A program made the position numbers and the translations under genes. Source: Deltaproteobacteria bacterium (GTDB lineage: Bacteria > Desulfobacterota > Desulfobacteria > Desulfobacterales > SURF-15). Taken from it: a DNA stretch of 64,000 bases. The stretch covers positions 1 through 64,000 of the forward strand of contig JAFDFZ010000007.1 of NCBI GenBank assembly GCA_019309565.1. The letters run 5' to 3'. Numbering within the stretch: the stretch's first letter is position 1; the number at the start of each line of letters is the position of its first letter. Below, in pieces: positions 62,475 to 64,000 of the stretch. Below the pieces are notes generated by a model. The model was not told where the DNA came from, searched no databases, and saw only the letters and a program-made list of their open reading frames with translations.

Positions 62475-63485
62475 TTCTTGAGCATAATATTTCCGATATG
62501 CCATATCAGCGGCCAGCCTGTAGGCGGCCTTCATGCTGGCTGCAGATGCGTAACCCTTCCCCGCGCGCCCAAAGGCCACGCCATGATCCACCGAGGTCCG
62601 GATAACGGGCAATCCAAGGGTTACATTGACACCTTCCTCGAAATTTATGACCTTCACCGGTATATGCCCCTGATCGTGATACATCACAATAATGACCCTG
62701 AATTGTCCTTTCAGCGCCCGGTAAAAGATGGTATCCGGCGGTATAGGCCCGGTCACGTTGATCCCTTCGGCAACAGCATCCTCAATGGCCGGCACGATCT
62801 CTTTGATATCTTCCTCTCCAAAAGCCCCGCCTTCACCGCAATGGGGATTTAACCCTGCAACCGCAATCAGATCCTCTTTGACGCCATAAGTTTCGATCAT
62901 ATCGTGGGCAAGTTGGATGACCCTTTTTACCCTTGACTTCGTTGCTCTTTCGATGGCCTGTTTCAATGAACAATGGGTGCTTACATGAATCACATACAGC
63001 CCATCGGTATAAAGCATCATGGCGTAGTCATCGGTACGGGTTTTGTCGGCAAATATTTCGGTATGCCCGGGGTAATTCTTATATCCCGCCAAATGCATGG
63101 ACTCTTTGTGAATGGGTCCGGTTACCACCGCATCAATCTTTCGGCTCATCGCAAGGTCAATAGACTTGAAAATATAGGAAACAGCTGCTTTACCGGCAAC
63201 TGCGTTGACTTCCCTGTAAGGCAGCCCGGATACCCCCTGGATATCCAAATGAAGAACATCAATGGTGCCATAGGTAAATTTCGATTCATCAACTGAAGAA
63301 ACCCTGTGAATCTCAAGCGGCTTGTCCACAAACCGTAATGCATCTTCCATCCTTCGAGCATCTCCGATAACAACCGGACGCGCCATGTCATAATATTCTC
63401 TTTCAGAAAGCGTTTTGACAATAATTTCCGATCCGATTCCGGCAGGATCTCCCATGGTAATGCCTAAGATGGGTCTTTCAGTCAT
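62469..63485 (-). CDS. pdxA: 4-hydroxythreonine-4-phosphate dehydrogenase family (PdxA/PdxA2)
   Basis: A 338-residue NAD-dependent dehydrogenase-decarboxylase. GITMGDPAGIG at the start, three metal histidines in YPGHTE, LNPHCGEGG and YHDQGH. PdxA acts in vitamin B6 synthesis, but the PdxA2 branch oxidises threonate- or erythronate-4-phosphate. It lies 15 bases behind a four-carbon acid-sugar kinase gene on the same strand, which favours the catabolic PdxA2 role. Confidence 0.87.
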   Translation of the reverse strand: MTERPILGITMGDPAGIGSEIIVKTLSEREYYDMARPVVIGDARRMEDALRFVDKPLEIHRVSSVDESKFTYGTIDVLHLDIQGVSGLPYREVNAVAGKAAVSYIFKSIDLAMSRKIDAVVTGPIHKESMHLAGYKNYPGHTEIFADKTRTDDYAMMLYTDGLYVIHVSTHCSLKQAIERATKSRVKRVIQLAHDMIETYGVKEDLIAVAGLNPHCGEGGAFGEEDIKEIVPAIEDAVAEGINVTGPIPPDTIFYRALKGQFRVIIVMYHDQGHIPVKVINFEEGVNVTLGLPVIRTSVDHGVAFGRAGKGYASAASMKAAYRLAADMAYRKYYAQET

Positions 63486-63500
63486 GTTTCACTTCTCCCT

Positions 63501-64000
63501 TCAATGATTTTGCTTCATGGCCTCGATGCCCGCCTGAAACACCTCCGGGGAGCCGAAGCCTCCAGCTTTTGTGAGTATCTTCGTGCCACTGAGCTCCCCC
63601 CCCACGATTTGTCCCAATGGGACACCGGGTTCAATTTCCTGATTCACCTCAATACCTTCAGCCCCTACGGCCTCAAGCAACTTTACAGCGGTCGTACCTC
63701 CGGTAACCATCATCCCGCTTACTTTTACCTGCCTTAGTATCCCACCGGCACATTGCTGCAACCCCTCGGAGATAACCGTCGCGATTTCAGCACCCTTTCG
63801 ACCCGTTCTCTTCCCCTGTGCTTTTGCTGCCTCTGCTTCATCTGCTGACCGGCAGGTTCTTATGACCAGATCAGTTCCTTTCGAAAGAATATCAATCCCC
63901 TGTGAGACAAGCTTCTGGAGATGCCCGGCTCTGGAATCCAGCAACATTTGCCAGGGCATATAGAGCTCCTTTACATTTTCCATTTTCAGCAGCCTGTCAA
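63501..64000 (-). CDS. four-carbon acid-sugar kinase (OtnK/DtnK, DUF1537), 3' part
   Basis: The C-terminal nucleotide-binding domain of a DUF1537 kinase, open to the window edge, so the N-terminal substrate domain is outside. Seen: VTGGTTAVKLLEAVGA, GVPLGQIVGGELSG and TKAGGFGSPEVF, the conserved ATP site. These kinases phosphorylate D-threonate, D-erythronate or related sugar acids at C4. The product is the substrate of PdxA2-type enzymes, as encoded next. Confidence 0.85.
   Translation of the reverse strand, partial: DRLLKMENVKELYMPWQMLLDSRAGHLQKLVSQGIDILSKGTDLVIRTCRSADEAEAAKAQGKRTGRKGAEIATVISEGLQQCAGGILRQVKVSGMMVTGGTTAVKLLEAVGAEGIEVNQEIEPGVPLGQIVGGELSGTKILTKAGGFGSPEVFQAGIEAMKQNH

Noticed and set aside
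1-64000. tRNA, rRNA or riboswitch genes
   Set aside because: No stretch with T-loop/acceptor symmetry or a known aptamer core was seen in the intergenic regions by eye.

Overview
The window looks like a chromosomal segment of an anaerobic, sulfate-reducer-like Desulfobacterota (deltaproteobacterium). This is inferred from gene content: tandem tungsten aldehyde oxidoreductases with a polyferredoxin, a TAXI-type TRAP transporter, DUF849/crotonase acyl-CoA genes, many two-component proteins, sigma-54 promoters and RAYT/REP debris. I see no rRNA, tRNA or CRISPR array.

Bases 1-13.3 kb are a patchy accessory island. It starts inside a helicase-methylase type defence locus whose DUF1156 methylase carries an in-frame TGA where a Trp codon is expected. 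A frameshifted DUF4236-TPR gene follows, then a translationally coupled SAMHD1/YwfO-like HD phosphohydrolase and YwgA-like pair, then a SEC-C protein bracketed by two 72-bp REP-like palindromes, a retropepsin-like pair, a decayed REP-associated transposase and the last codons of an acyl-CoA synthetase.

Bases 13.3-27 kb, mostly on the minus strand, hold a TAXI TRAP transporter with a DUF849 beta-keto acid cleavage enzyme and an enoyl-CoA hydratase. A signalling and stress block follows: a membrane histidine kinase, two near-duplicate receivers, a TauE/SafE permease, a membrane cytidylate-kinase-like protein, a UspA protein behind a clear sigma-54 promoter, and an NtrC-type activator.

Bases 27-45 kb are metabolic: a three-domain fusion (APH kinase, M23 peptidase, class III aminotransferase), a membrane Fe-S protein, a UroD-like methyltransferase, a four-cluster ferredoxin, two AOR paralogues plus the fossil of a third, an orphan prepilin, an HcnABC-like FAD/Fe-S oxidase set, RidA, DUF456 and trpBA.

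Bases 45-62.4 kb are the most distinctive part: a pilus or type II secretion-like machine wrapped in signalling genes. A histidine kinase, a receiver and an HD-GYP protein precede a PilB/GspE ATPase carrying an N-terminal STAS domain. Then come GspF, pseudopilins of G, I and J type, and a K/PilX-like minor pilin that carries a six-repeat NHL beta-propeller. PilM, PilN, PilO, a PilP/GspC-like protein and a secretin follow, then a receiver-kinase and a lone receiver. Three sigma-54 promoters with perfect -24/-12 spacing lie before gspF, pilM and the last receiver, so the machine appears to form a sigma-54 regulon. The right edge holds pdxA and the 3' part of a four-carbon acid-sugar kinase, a known pair for threonate/erythronate-type catabolism.
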